Assembly (NCBI GenBank): GCA_016721305.1 | Contig: JADKIH010000001.1 | Location: forward strand, 434,001 to 498,000 | Direction: 5' to 3' | DNA length: 64,000 nt | Source: Bacteroidota bacterium | GTDB lineage: Bacteria > Bacteroidota > Bacteroidia > AKYH767-A > 2013-40CM-41-45 | Shown here: positions 47,648 through 58,653 of the stretch, one piece after another | How the letters are laid out: every line of letters begins with the position of its first letter | Position numbering within the stretch: the first letter of the stretch is position 1 | The notes under the pieces: model-generated | What the model saw: only the letters and a program-made list of their open reading frames with translations | What the model was told of the DNA's origin: nothing | The model's database searches: none | Position numbers and translations under genes: made by a program

Positions 47648-48775
47648 CTAATTCCTTTCCACCAAAATCCGGCGTGCGACATTCCTCTTTTGTCCGGCGA
47701 AGAAGAGGAGGTACGTTCCGGGATTTACTTCGGAGATGTCGACACGGATGCGCTTTTCGTCGATGGTGTTGTAGATGACGTCGTAACGGACGCCGGAGTT
47801 GGTGAGAAGGAATATATCGACGGGCTTTTCATCGGTGTAGATATCGATGTAATCGGCGGCCGGATTTGGAGCAAGGATAAATGCGCTCAGCGGTTTGGTG
47901 AACTTTGAAAATAACGGCCCGTATACTCTGCAGGCTCCATCGCGATCGTATTGACGGATTCGGTAATATGATGCCGGCAACGGTTCAACGTCTTCGAAAT
48001 CGTACTCATGCACATTGGTTGAAAAACCTTGCGCTTCTATCGCTGTGAGTTGGAGCCAGCTCAATGTATCTTCCGAACGTTCGACAGAGAAGTGACTACT
48101 ATTTGTTTCTGATTGCGTGACCCAATGCAATTGAACGGTTTTGTCGGTCGATTGAATTCTGAATTCAGAAACTTCAACCGGAAGCGGAGCGGTATAATAA
48201 ACTGTGACGTGAATATTATCCACGTAAGCAGTCAACGTCAAAGAAATTAATCCGGAAAACATTCGTGCAGAGAGGGCCACTCCAAAGTTCGGATCATTTA
48301 TTTCCGAAGGCGTCCAGGTAGTTCCCCACATGTCGATGATACTACCATATGAGGCTGTTGCTTTACTCGTTGGCCAATTTGCAGCCCATGCTTTATTCGT
48401 TCCGACAAGTGAACCGGTCTTCAATAATTGTACTGCATTATCAGAAACCGCTGCACCAATACTGATTCCGGCTGCCCTTCGCTCAATGTCGACTTTAATC
48501 CCGCAGATGATTGCTTCGGTCGGTATCGTAAAACCGAGACCTTTCAAACATGCGTAATTGGTATTCATCGTAGAGAGAACAGCGACGGCACGACTGGCAC
48601 TGGCATACGTGTTGTCGGAAGATAGTACGTTTGTAAGATTCGTCCATGTGATTGAACCTGTCGCAGAGTTATTCTGCGCAGCAGATCCGTTTCGAGGTCC
48701 TACTCCTGTACACTGAGCTTCACACACTGAAGTCAGAAGTACACACACACACGATATGTAAATTAACTTTTTCAC
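47648..48775 (-). CDS. Secreted protein with T9SS type A sorting domain
   Basis: 375 residues from a GTG start (48775) before a signal peptide (KKLIYISCVCVLLTSVCEAQ). The middle part is a beta-rich domain (ITWTNLTNVLSSDNTYASA, AIICGIKVDIERRAAG, YVDNIHVTVYYTA) of the kind that coats Bacteroidota secreted proteins. The next domain reads LPVEVSEFRIQSTDKTVQLHWVTQSETNSSHFSVERS, an Fn3-like linker common before the sorting domain, and the end (FILAPNPAADYIDIYT ... VNPGTYLLFF) is the type A sorting signal. Function unknown. Confidence 0.85.
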   Translation of the reverse strand: MKKLIYISCVCVLLTSVCEAQCTGVGPRNGSAAQNNSATGSITWTNLTNVLSSDNTYASASRAVAVLSTMNTNYACLKGLGFTIPTEAIICGIKVDIERRAAGISIGAAVSDNAVQLLKTGSLVGTNKAWAANWPTSKATASYGSIIDMWGTTWTPSEINDPNFGVALSARMFSGLISLTLTAYVDNIHVTVYYTAPLPVEVSEFRIQSTDKTVQLHWVTQSETNSSHFSVERSEDTLSWLQLTAIEAQGFSTNVHEYDFEDVEPLPASYYRIRQYDRDGACRVYGPLFSKFTKPLSAFILAPNPAADYIDIYTDEKPVDIFLLTNSGVRYDVIYNTIDEKRIRVDISEVNPGTYLLFFAGQKRNVARRILVERN

Positions 48776-48780
48776 CTTTT

Positions 48781-48796
48781 AACCTCAAGTGAGGTT
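48781..48796. promoter_or_regulatory. Inverted repeat next to the GTG start of the T9SS cargo gene
   Basis: AACCTCA-AG-TGAGGTT, a perfect 7-bp palindrome arm pair 5 bases upstream of the GTG. It could be an operator or an mRNA hairpin limiting translation. Confidence 0.4.
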
Positions 48797-48850
48797 TTAC
48801 CACAATGTCAAAATACAACGACTTCAAAAAGAAAAGTGTAAAATTCGAGG

Positions 48851-48858
48851 CAAAACTA
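48851..48858 (-). promoter_or_regulatory. Bacteroidota -7 box (TAGTTTTG) for the T9SS cargo gene
   Basis: Minus-strand TAGTTTTGCC matches TAnnTTTG; the leader to GTG 48775 would be about 70 bases and include the palindrome at 48781. No clear -33 box. The rest of the 48776-49030 gap has no gene. Confidence 0.45.
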
Positions 48859-49030
48859 ACCTGGATTCGGTGATGAAAAATCATCGAAGAATCAAAAAGA
48901 GTGAAAAAACAATGCGAAAACGAAGACACACACCACAGAGACATACCATTTCTAGCAAATTCACAAGTGTGAATTTTAGCATGAAAGCGACGTGCGTTGT
49001 GATAAAAAGGTAGTGGAAATACCTTTCGGA

Positions 49031-51985
49031 TTATTCAACGACAATCTCATCGATAAAAATAAACGTCTCCCCTCCTGCTCCCGGATGCCACGAAGGCAAC
49101 TTTCCGTAGTAGTCAGATCTAACACGAACGTAACGTGTAGTTATAGGCGATTGCAATTTTCCGCCGAGTTTTTGAATTGTATTCGTCAGAACAGTGTCGG
49201 CGATAGAGTTATTTGCGCGAAGAACTTCGGTGAAATTTACACCATCATCCGAAACATCGAAGACAACATTTTTCGGCATGAGAATCCATGAGCGAGTATC
49301 CTGCAGAAAATCTCCGTAGAAAGCACTCACAGAAGTTGATTTACCCATATCGATCGTTGCTTCGAATTGTTGGCCTTGAAATCCCTGCCATCCGCCTTTT
49401 CTCCAATCGACATCGGCAAATAAGCCGTCGATAATTCCTTCATCACCACCGGCAGTGTATTGTGGATTGTATTCTGATTTGATAGTTACTTTCCAATCGG
49501 GGTGCTGAATCTTATGGAAACGAGTTGTGACGGCTTGGCTTTGCAAAGTTCTTGCACCTTGTTGAAAATCTGCTGTGCCCTCTTTTTGAGCAAAACACTT
49601 CAAGGTATCAGACTTGTCAATTGTCAATTTTTCCGTATAAAGTTTAGCAGGAGATTCTCCGTTGATAGAGTAGAAAATCTTTGCGCCGGTTTCAGCTGAC
49701 AATTCAACTTCGATATTGTTTTTGAAAAGATCAGATGCGTACTTGACTACAGGAACAGGGAGGAATGAATCAACTACTGCCGTATTTGCTGCGACCAACA
49801 AATCGCCACGTTCGCCATTTTTCCATTTTCCTCTTGCTGAAGTCAGATTAAACGTAAGCTGTCCGCCCTCCATCAAATCATCGTACCGCACAGAATTTAC
49901 CGCTGTGCCATTGATGGTAACACTTTCGATGTACTGATTTGCTTCGTTCAATTGCGGCGAAAGAATTTTCAAGCTTTTACCATTTTCCAGATGAACAGTG
50001 ATTTCAGAAAACTCAGGTGTTGTTAAGCAATATGTCGGATCTCCGGGACAAATCTGATACAAACCTAAGGAAGACAAAACATACCATGCACTCATTTGTC
50101 CGCAGTCCTCGTTGCCAATTAATCCATCGGCATTATTCCGATACATTTCGCGGCGCACTTTATTTACGAAATACTGCGTCTTCCATTTATCTTCCGTGTA
50201 GTTATATAAAAAAGCCATATGATGACTTGGTTCATTTCCGTGTGCATATTGGCCGATAAGACCGGTGATATCCGCCTGCTCCCGACCTGTGGTTTGCGAA
50301 TTTTCGGAGAATAATAAATCCAGTTTCTTTTCGAACTCTTTCACTCCGCCGATGGCACGAATTAATCCCGGCACATCCTGAGGTACGAAGAATGTATACT
50401 GCCATGCGTTAGCCTCGGTGAAATTATTATTTACTTCACGCGGATTAAACGGTTCAAGGAAACGGCCATTCTTTCGAGGACGGATAAACTTCGTTTCCGA
50501 ATCAAAGAGATTACGCCATGACTGACTTCTTTTGTAAAAAGCTGCAGATTCGGTACGGTGACCGGAACGATCGGCGAAGATGGCTATACACCAATCATCG
50601 TAAGCATACTCCAACGTTTTAGAAACAGACTCCGACTCATCCATTACATCTAAGAAGCCGTGATCCATGTACGCTTTTAAACCGAAGCGGGCTTCTGTTT
50701 CTGCACTTACATGCATAGCCTTCATTGCAAGATCGACATCGAAATCATTAATCCCTTTTGCATAAGCATCGGAAATTACGCTTACGGAATGATAACCAAT
50801 CATGCATTCCGTTTCGTTGGATGACAACTCCCAAACAGGAAGCATTCCGCCTTGCTCAAACTGAAGAAGAAATGTTCGTACGTAATCAAGCGTTCGTTTG
50901 CGATCGATCAACGTCATTAACGGATGATAAGCACGGAATGTATCCCATAGCGAAAAGACAGTGTAATAATTTCCTGAACCTTTATGAACTTTAAAATCGC
51001 GACCAAGGTATTTTCCGTCTACATCGTTGTACAGATTCGGAACGATCATGCAATGATATAAAGCTGAATAAAATATTTTCAATTTCTCCTGATCATTGCT
51101 TATTACTTCGATTTTGCCGAGCTCTTGATTCCACTTTGATGTTGCTTCTTGTTTAACTGCCGTGAAATCCCAATCAGGCAATTCCTTCTTCATATTCTTT
51201 TTAGCGCCATCGACACTGACGGCAGATAAGGCAACTTTGATAAGAATATTTCTATCCTGATTCAATTTGAAACGAAAACCACCGACGACATTTCCTGCCC
51301 AGGCACTCAACTTTGGTTCATCAGCCGGATGAGAGATTGAATCGGCATGTACATTATCAGGAACGATTGGCTCGGAGAATTCAATATAGAAGTAAACAAG
51401 CTGATTTTTTGCCCATGCGGAAGAACGACGAAAGCCGGCTAAATGTGTTTTGTCGACTTGATACAATTGCGCATCCAGCAGCTGATCACGATGACGAAGA
51501 TCTATCAACACATTTGCTGAATCAACGCCGGACCGATACGAGTAACGATGGAATCCTGTACGCTCAGTGGCTGTGAGTTCTGCTTGTGCCAGTTGATCCT
51601 TGAGAAAAACAGAATAGTAACCGGCCTTGGCAATTTCATCAGAATGAGAAAACCGAGACGAATATTCTTTCTTGAAATCAAAACGATCCCTTATTGGCAA
51701 GAGCATTATGTCGCCGTAATCGCTGCAACCCGTGCCGCTCAGATGCGTGTGCGAAAACCCGAGAATGAGCGAATCGTTGTAATAGTAACCACCACAACCG
51801 TCCCAGCTTCCGTCTTTACGAGTATCGGGGCTAAGTTGAACCATGCCATAAGGAACGGTAGCACCCGGATAAGTATGTCCATGACCTCCGGTACCGATGA
51901 ACGGATTTACGTATTCTGACAAACCCGGCTGAGCGGAACAAAGTTGACTACCTGCGACAAAAAGCGCAAAGATGATTTTTTTCAC
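49031..51985 (-). CDS. GH92 alpha-mannosidase with C-terminal CHB_HEX_C- and F5/8C-like modules
   Basis: About 984 residues from GTG 51985, which begins the signal peptide KKIIFALFVAGSQLCSA; the frame continues upstream inside the GH2 gene, so that part is not used. GH92 motifs: VNPFIGTGGHGHTYPGA, GYYYNDSLILGFSHTHLSGTG, SLWDTFRAYHPL, GNEDCGQMSAWYVLSSLGLY. The family consists of Ca2+-dependent inverting exo-alpha-mannosidases. After the catalytic part come a small beta domain (IFYSINGESPAKLYTEKLTI) and a galactose-binding-like domain ending IFIDEIVVE; both resemble the tail of the GH20 enzyme of this operon. Role: trimming of alpha-mannose from N-glycans. Confidence 0.93.
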   Translation of the reverse strand: MKKIIFALFVAGSQLCSAQPGLSEYVNPFIGTGGHGHTYPGATVPYGMVQLSPDTRKDGSWDGCGGYYYNDSLILGFSHTHLSGTGCSDYGDIMLLPIRDRFDFKKEYSSRFSHSDEIAKAGYYSVFLKDQLAQAELTATERTGFHRYSYRSGVDSANVLIDLRHRDQLLDAQLYQVDKTHLAGFRRSSAWAKNQLVYFYIEFSEPIVPDNVHADSISHPADEPKLSAWAGNVVGGFRFKLNQDRNILIKVALSAVSVDGAKKNMKKELPDWDFTAVKQEATSKWNQELGKIEVISNDQEKLKIFYSALYHCMIVPNLYNDVDGKYLGRDFKVHKGSGNYYTVFSLWDTFRAYHPLMTLIDRKRTLDYVRTFLLQFEQGGMLPVWELSSNETECMIGYHSVSVISDAYAKGINDFDVDLAMKAMHVSAETEARFGLKAYMDHGFLDVMDESESVSKTLEYAYDDWCIAIFADRSGHRTESAAFYKRSQSWRNLFDSETKFIRPRKNGRFLEPFNPREVNNNFTEANAWQYTFFVPQDVPGLIRAIGGVKEFEKKLDLLFSENSQTTGREQADITGLIGQYAHGNEPSHHMAFLYNYTEDKWKTQYFVNKVRREMYRNNADGLIGNEDCGQMSAWYVLSSLGLYQICPGDPTYCLTTPEFSEITVHLENGKSLKILSPQLNEANQYIESVTINGTAVNSVRYDDLMEGGQLTFNLTSARGKWKNGERGDLLVAANTAVVDSFLPVPVVKYASDLFKNNIEVELSAETGAKIFYSINGESPAKLYTEKLTIDKSDTLKCFAQKEGTADFQQGARTLQSQAVTTRFHKIQHPDWKVTIKSEYNPQYTAGGDEGIIDGLFADVDWRKGGWQGFQGQQFEATIDMGKSTSVSAFYGDFLQDTRSWILMPKNVVFDVSDDGVNFTEVLRANNSIADTVLTNTIQKLGGKLQSPITTRYVRVRSDYYGKLPSWHPGAGGETFIFIDEIVVE

Positions 51986-52001
51986 GGCTGTATAATTTTT
52001 A

Positions 52002-54515
52002 CTAATAGGTATCGACGATTGACTGAACTGAAATACCTTTTGTTTCTTCACCGAGCGGAGCATCGGGATTAACGAAGATAAGATACTTTTCACCCGGAAG
52101 CATATCGAAGTAATTTCTATTGAAGTATGAAGGATCCTGCTTATAGGTGATTTCAACAAATTTAGCTAATACCGGAGAAGAAACCTCGAAGACAACTTTA
52201 CCCTCAATTCCCGGTTTGTGCTTTAATGAAAAAGATGGACGTGTAAGTTTCATATCTTTCGTTTGACAAAAATAAACGGTCGTTTCGAACAAGCTTCGGT
52301 TTGAAGCAATGAGTCGAACCGATAGAACACTTTGAGTTGTATCAACCAACCGCAATATGGAAGCCATCTTTTTAGCAAGAACACGGGACGATTGATTTGA
52401 CTCAACAGTAATATCTGACATATATGTCCATTTTACATCCCCTGTAAACGTCAACAGTTTTAGTTCGAGTCGTGCACGGAATGAATTAATTGAATCCGAG
52501 ACAACAGAAATGTCGAGCATTTTACTTTCTCGATTATAGTCTGTAACAAGAATGGCCGTCTTATACAGCTCTCTGACGAGATATGCTGAAGCCTTTAATC
52601 GGTGATAATAATCGACACTGCTCCAGGAAACAACCGGCCATGTATCATTCAACTGCCAGTACAGCGTCCCCATGCAATATGGCCGTGCCTTTCTTTGCGC
52701 ACCGATAGCAGTTTTCATTGCATCACATTGCAATGCCATAGAGATCATGCCGAACGACTTCACATCTTTCCATGGTCGATACTCGCGATTGAGATATTCC
52801 GTAACAGTTTCGTAACCGGTCGGATGCTTTTGATGATTTTTCATCGCCGGTGAATTCAGTTGCAAGTATGGCGCTCCGCAAAACTCAGCTACTGAAATGT
52901 ATGGTGGCATCGCCTGAAATCCATATTCACTCATAAAACGCGGAACCTTTTTAGCATACGTATCGAACGGTTCTTTTCCCCACCAAACTCCCCAGTAATG
53001 CGAGTCACCGTTTTTCAAACTCTCTGCATGTCCCCAGCCGATTGACGGCGATGAAGGCCAATAACGTCGTGAAGGATCCAGTTCGTCAACTAAAGACTTA
53101 ATATTCGTTTCAAAAAGTTGATCGTAGAATGATTTAACGATGGCTGAATCCTTCGCAGAATAATTTTGTTCTTTTTGCCAACCCCAATTATGCCAGCCTT
53201 CATCGATTTCATTATTGCCACACCAAAGTGCCAGAGACGGATGATTACGCAATCGAGTAATTTGTTCCCTTACTTCGTGATTTACATTTTCCAAAAACAT
53301 CGAGTCGCCCGGATACATAGCACAGGCAAACATAAAATCCTGCCATACGAGAATTCCTTTTCGATCGCATTCTTCGTAAAATGCATCAGGAGGATATACT
53401 CCGCCACCCCACACCCGAAGCATATTCATGTTTTGGTCGACAGCTTGCTTTACCAGATCGAGCCAGCCTTGATCGCCGGCACGCGGGAGAAAATGATCGG
53501 GAGGAATCACATTGGCGCCTTTCATAAAGATTGGTCGACCATTAATTCTGAAGAAGAATGACTGTCCGTCTTTATCCTTATCTGTTACGAGTTCAATCTT
53601 TCTCAATCCGACGGGATTCATCAACCATTGATCTGAATCACTTTCCGATTTCAGCTTGAAAGAAAAATCATATAAATAAGACTTTCCACTACCATTAGGC
53701 CACCACAAATCAGGGTTATTTATTTTCAAATCGCACTGCACATTATTCCCTCCCGGTTTTAAGTCGAACGTCTGCGGTTCGGATGCAAAGAAGCGAGAAG
53801 AAGAAACACGCAATTGCGTTTTGCAAGCTTGAAGGGCGTTTATTTTTAAGAGAAACGAAATGTCGGCAGTTTTTTCATTCAAAGAATTGCAAACAAAGTG
53901 AACGTCTTTGATTTCGATATTTCTTCCGGAATCAGTCGCACAGGCTTCCAGATTCCGCAGGTGTGCAATTCAGGTCCCCAGTCCCATCCGGAACTGATAG
54001 GCAGCTTTTCGTCCGAACACACGGTAACCACCAGGGAATTTGAGTGGAGATGTTTGTTCAATTTCTTTTAAAACTCTTCTTGGAGAATAAAAATGAACAA
54101 GAATTGCATTCATTTTTTTAAGCGAAGAATGTTTGACACTTACTTCCCATTGGCGGAACATATTATCGGAAGAAAGAATTTTTTTCCCATTCAGATATAC
54201 ATCGGCATAAGTATCGAGACCTTCAAACAGGAGTCGATAATTTGCCGACTGATCGGCCGGCATTGGAAATGAATCGACATATTCCCAATCGCATGTGTCA
54301 ACCCAGTTAACCGTCTTTTCATTCGCAGCAATAAACGGATCAGGAATCAATTGAAGCGCGAGCAAATCGGTGTAATTTGTTCCGGGGACTTTTGCCGGAA
54401 ACCACAGTGCATTTCCGCTCTGACGAAAGCGCCAATTTGCCGGCAGTTCGTTTTGCGCCGACAACAGAAGCGAAGACAACATCAAGACTAAAAAAAGAAA
54501 AAAGAACCGCTTCAT
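52002..54515 (-). CDS. GH2 beta-mannosidase (two frameshifts)
   Basis: About 838 residues. Signal peptide MKRFFFLFLVLMLSSLLLSA, sugar-binding jelly roll (ADVYLNGKKILSSDNMFRQW), Ig-like domain, then a TIM barrel with WCGNNEIDEGWHNWG (acid/base Glu in NE) and FMSEYGFQAMP (nucleophile Glu). The frame breaks near 53985, where one base changes QFRMGLG into the family's QFGWDWGPEL, and near 53910, in an A run, where EEISKS becomes EEnIEIKDVHFVC. Predicted to cleave the Man-beta-1,4-GlcNAc link of the N-glycan core. It is 16 bases upstream of the GH92 start. Confidence 0.92.
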
Positions 54516-54589
54516 TAAAATACTTCTGTCTGATTTGAATTTAATTAGTGTTTATCGTCGGCATCAAGCTGCTCGTTACTCGTACTTAT

Positions 54590-55318
54590 TTACGAATTGA
54601 ATTGCTTTGTTTCACTCTTAATCATTCTGACAATATCAGAATCAGAAACTGAATAACTTCCGTCGTCGGAAATACCCATCGAAACTTTGGACGAATGAGA
54701 GTTCTTTCGCTTTAAAGATGCCGAAAGATGAACTTCCTGCACGCCCGTATAACTTACCAGTTTTGCCACATTCGAAGGATTTACTCCGGCACCGGCCAGT
54801 ATAATGAGTTGTTTGGAATAACGTTGTTGTAAATCGCGGATGACATCCTTTCCTTCGAAAGCACCTGCTTTCATACCGGACGTAAGTAAACGATGCACGC
54901 CGGCTTTGATAAGAATTTCTGCTGAGCGATGATGATCCGTCGTCCGATCGAACGCACGATGAAATGTAAACGGTAACGGATGTGACGCTTCAACGAGCTG
55001 CTTAGTCTTTTCGAAATCAATTTCCCCCTTATCATTGAGGACTCCGCTAACGATTCCGTGTACTCCTGCTTTCTTGGAAAATGCTATGTCGGTTAACATA
55101 CACTTCAGCTCATCGTCGGAGTAAATGAAATCACCTTCGCGCGGACGAATCATGGCGAAGACAGGCATTTTTCCGAAAGCAACGGCATCTTCAATGAATC
55201 CTGCCGAGGGTGTTAATCCGCCTAACGGAAGCGCTGAGCAAAGTTCGATTCTGTCGGCACCTCCTTCGAAGGCATTACGGACAGATTCAATTGTTGAGAC
55301 GGCGATTTCGACAATCAT
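54590..55318 (-). CDS. cutC: CutC family TIM-barrel protein
   Basis: 242 residues. Start MIVEIAVSTIESVRNAFEGG, GADRIELCSALPLGGLTPS, MIRPREGDFIYSD, TFHRAFD, LLTSGMKAGAFEG, ILAGAGVNPSN: a clear CutC barrel. The family is named for copper homeostasis in E. coli, but its biochemical role is unsettled. Here it sits within an operon of glycosidases, 6 bases after glycosylasparaginase and 74 before the GH2 gene, which argues for a sugar-linked role rather than copper; that is an inference. Confidence 0.93.
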   Translation of the reverse strand: MIVEIAVSTIESVRNAFEGGADRIELCSALPLGGLTPSAGFIEDAVAFGKMPVFAMIRPREGDFIYSDDELKCMLTDIAFSKKAGVHGIVSGVLNDKGEIDFEKTKQLVEASHPLPFTFHRAFDRTTDHHRSAEILIKAGVHRLLTSGMKAGAFEGKDVIRDLQQRYSKQLIILAGAGVNPSNVAKLVSYTGVQEVHLSASLKRKNSHSSKVSMGISDDGSYSVSDSDIVRMIKSETKQFNS

Positions 55319-55324
55319 GCTTTT

Positions 55325-56296
55325 TTAGTAGTATGACTTTGAAGTAAGATACAATTTTTCACCGTTCCCCTGAGTAACGGCGTATTCAAATCCCTTTTGA
55401 AGACAGTACGCTCCGTGTTCGCCATTTTTATTGAGCGCTAAAAACCCGACCTGAATTTCTTTCGACTTTTCAGGCTGACGCTTTACAATTCGAGTAACAG
55501 CTTCTTTGCAGGCTTCTTCAGGCGAATAATTCTGGCGCATCAATTCAACAACGAGATGCGAACCACAAATACGAATCACTTCCTCACCTACTCCCGTTGA
55601 CGTTGCTGCACCAACTTCGTTATCTACATACAAGCCTGCACCGATTATCGGTGAATCACCGACACGACCATGAAGTTTGAAGGCCATTCCGCTTGTAGTA
55701 CAAGCACCGGAGAGATTACCTTTCTGATCGAGCGCTACCATTCCAATTGTATCGTGATTTTCCCAGTTGACAACGGGCTTGTATTCAGATTTTTTCAGCC
55801 ATTCTTTCCAGGCAGCTTCTGATTCTTCCAACAATAAATTTTCTTTTTTGAAACCATTCTCCAATGCAAAGTGAAGAGCGCCTTCTCCAACAAGCATTAC
55901 GTGCGGAGTTTTCTCCATCACCATTCTTGCAACAGAAATCGGGTGAACGATATGCTCGAGAAAAGCAACAGATCCGCAACCTGCACGATCATCCATGATA
56001 CAGGCATCGAGCGTTACTTTTCCGTCGCGATCAGGCAATCCGCCTAAGCCGACTGATGTAACTTTCGGATCTGCCTCCGGAACTCTCACACCTGCTTCAA
56101 CAGCATCGAGCGCACGACCACCGGCCGATAACACTTTCCATGCTTCGACGTTCGCTGCAACGCCATGATTCCACGTTGAAATCACAACCGGTTTCACAGG
56201 CGCAGGGCCTGCACCTTTTCCAAAAACTTTTGTCAATGGAAGCATCGCAGTCAGTGCTGCGGAGAGGCGGACGAAGTCGCGGCGGGTAGTGTGCAT
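55325..56296 (-). CDS. Glycosylasparaginase (N4-(beta-N-acetylglucosaminyl)-L-asparaginase)
   Basis: 323 residues. A twin-arginine-like signal (TTRRDFVRLSAALTAML) suggests folded export. Ntn-hydrolase landmarks: STWNHGVAANVEAWKVLSAG, DACIMDD, the autocleavage site NHDTIGMVALD with the Thr nucleophile near residue 203, and GSPIIGAGLYVDN-type substrate loop (RVGDSPIIGAG), then GAATSTGVGEE. It hydrolyses the GlcNAc-Asn bond that remains when N-glycoproteins are degraded. Part of the N-glycan operon. Confidence 0.92.
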   Translation of the reverse strand: MHTTRRDFVRLSAALTAMLPLTKVFGKGAGPAPVKPVVISTWNHGVAANVEAWKVLSAGGRALDAVEAGVRVPEADPKVTSVGLGGLPDRDGKVTLDACIMDDRAGCGSVAFLEHIVHPISVARMVMEKTPHVMLVGEGALHFALENGFKKENLLLEESEAAWKEWLKKSEYKPVVNWENHDTIGMVALDQKGNLSGACTTSGMAFKLHGRVGDSPIIGAGLYVDNEVGAATSTGVGEEVIRICGSHLVVELMRQNYSPEEACKEAVTRIVKRQPEKSKEIQVGFLALNKNGEHGAYCLQKGFEYAVTQGNGEKLYLTSKSYY

Positions 56297-56318
56297 ATCG
56301 ATACAGTTTACTTTACGG

Positions 56319-56355
56319 CATTAGCTAATTGGCTAATTAGCTAATTAGCTAATTA
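56319..56355. repeat. TTAGCTAA-family tandem words
   Basis: Four near copies of TTAGCTAA(T/G) in the 56-base gap between the GH20 stop codon and the glycosylasparaginase start; the last copy overlaps the GH20 stop codon. Same word family as at 43153 and 62552. Confidence 0.65.
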
Positions 56356-58634
56356 TTCAACCCGAATCTCATCCACAAACAACCAAGCATTATTCCCTGC
56401 ACCGGGTGCTCCGTCGGGAATTTGGTGGCGGTTTATGATTTGGACTTTTATGAAACGGGCTGATTGTTTACCGATTGGTATGGTGATTAAGCGAGATGAT
56501 TTTGCAATTTGTTCTTTGCTTAATGAAGCGAGCGGCTTAAATGTATTTCCATCTTCGCTGACCGAAACATTGATAGCTGTTGGAAGATAAATCCAGCTTG
56601 CGCTGTCGTTGAGTACATCGACAGCTACGCGATTGAAGGTTTTCATTTCGGCCAGATCGATCACTGCTTCGCAATCGCTTCCGTTGAATCCGAGCCAGTC
56701 TGCGCCATTCCAAGGGAGACGTCCGGTAATTCCATCGACGAGCGTGAAGGCTCCGCCACGACTGTATTCTTCATCGGGCTGATATGAGAGTGAAATTCCC
56801 TTTCCTGTTGCAAGATTGACGGTATAGCCTTTTTCAAATAATCCACCGATGGGATTCATTCCATCGAATGCGGCAGCTTTCAAAACTACGGGCTGATCGA
56901 TTTGAATTTTATCGGTGTACAATGGAGAGTTTGCTGTTGGTTTGGTGCCGTCGAATGTGTAATGAATAGACACTTCCGGAAGAGCGGTAGACAAGGCAAC
57001 TGAAATACCACGATTTCCATTTGGCATTACCTGATCATTCACATCGAAAACTGCCGAAGAATAATTAATGCCCAAAAATTTGAGCATCTTAAAATGGCCT
57101 TTCAGACGATGTACATAAGCAGAGTAATCACGCGATGATTTAGGTGACCATGCAACTTCAGATAACGCCGACATACGGGGCATTGTCATATACTCCACTT
57201 TCTTCCAGTTCGTAATGTACTCTGTCCATAGATTTCCCTGAGTTCCTAAAATGTATTTAGCTTCATCGGCGGTGAGTGCATCAGCAACCGGATCGAAACG
57301 ATAGACCATTTGAAGCGGAAGATATCCACCGATAGCAAGTGGCTCGCCTACTGCCGACGATTGGTAGTAGTCGAAGTAGCAATAAGCTGTAGGCGTCATT
57401 ACTACATCGTGTTGTTGTTTGGCAGCGGCAATACCACCGGCATAACCACGCCACGACATGATAGTTGCATCGCCGGGAATACCACCTTCCAGGATTTCGT
57501 CCCAACCAAGAAGTTTTTTGTTTTTTGTTTGAAGAAAACGGCCGATACGATTTACGAAGTACGTTTGTAATTCGGTTTCGTCTTTCAAATTTTCCTTTTT
57601 GATCAATTCCTGACAGAAAGCACTTTCTTTCCAACGATCTTTCGGACATTCATCACCTCCGATGTGAATGTAGTGTCCGGGGAAAAGCTCGCTAACTTCG
57701 GCGAGAACATTTTCGAGAAAGGTAAACGTTTCTTCTGTCGGGCAGAATACATCTTTGAAAACGCCCCATGTACGAGCAGGCTCGAACGGACCTTTTGTGC
57801 AGGCTAATTCAGGGTAAGCAGAGATGGCAGCCTGAGCATGGCCGGGCATTTCAATTTCAGGAACGATGGTAATGTGACGTGTCGATGCATAGGCTACGAC
57901 ATCCTTAATTTGCTCTTGAGTGTAAAATCCGCCGTAGTGAATTGTATCATATCGTTCCGGTTGCTCGCCGTAATGACCGATGAGCGTTCCATTGCGAAAC
58001 GCACCTACGGAAGTGAGCTTTGGATATTTTTTTATTTCAATTCTCCAGCCCTGATCATCGGTGAGATGCCAGTGAAAGGTGTTCATTTTGTACATCACTA
58101 AATTGTCGATATATTTTTCACTTCATCGACAGAGAAAAAATGACGCGAGACATCAAGATGCATTCCTCTCCACGAAAAGCGAGGTTGATCTTCAATCTCA
58201 CAAGCAGGAACAGAAATAAAATCCGATTTACCGGGAGGAATAAGTTGACGCAAGGTTTGGAACGCATAAAATACACCGGCACCTTTACCACCAACTATAT
58301 TAATACCTGTTGCATCGATAGTCAAGCTATAGGCATCGGCCGCGAATAATGAATCTGCAGATTTCTGAACAGAAATCACCAACTTCTTTTTAGCTGAAGA
58401 CTTCAAAGGCTTGAGTAGAGGACCATAGCTCTTATTAATCGTGTTTACAAACCACTCTACATCCGACTTCAACGATTCATCGGAGTAGATTACTAATGTA
58501 TTTTCGCGCAAAGGGAATTCACCTTTGAGAGCCGTCATTTTTACCGGAAGCGGAATAAGCGGCGCAGGGCTGACTTGTGCACTTACAGAAATTGACAAAA
58601 AGATAGCAGTAAGACTCAGAAATAAGTACTTCAT
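56353..58634 (-). CDS. GH20 beta-N-acetylhexosaminidase with C-terminal modules (one frameshift)
   Basis: About 760 residues from ATG 58634, which starts the signal peptide MKYLFLSLTAIFLSISVSA; the frame also opens upstream but inside the ROK gene region. GH20b domain, then the barrel with RGMHLDVSRHFF, FHWHLTDDQGW, MPGHAQAA and the catalytic pair GGDECPKDRW. The frame breaks at about 58098-58110: five A where six are needed to turn VKNISTI into VKKYIDNLVMYKMN. The tail has a chitobiase-C-like domain (IHYTFDGTKPTANSPLYTD) and a galactose-binding-like domain ending LFVDEIRVE. Predicted to split the chitobiose core of N-glycans. Confidence 0.93.
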
Positions 58635-58653
58635 GGAATTGAATTGATGCTGA

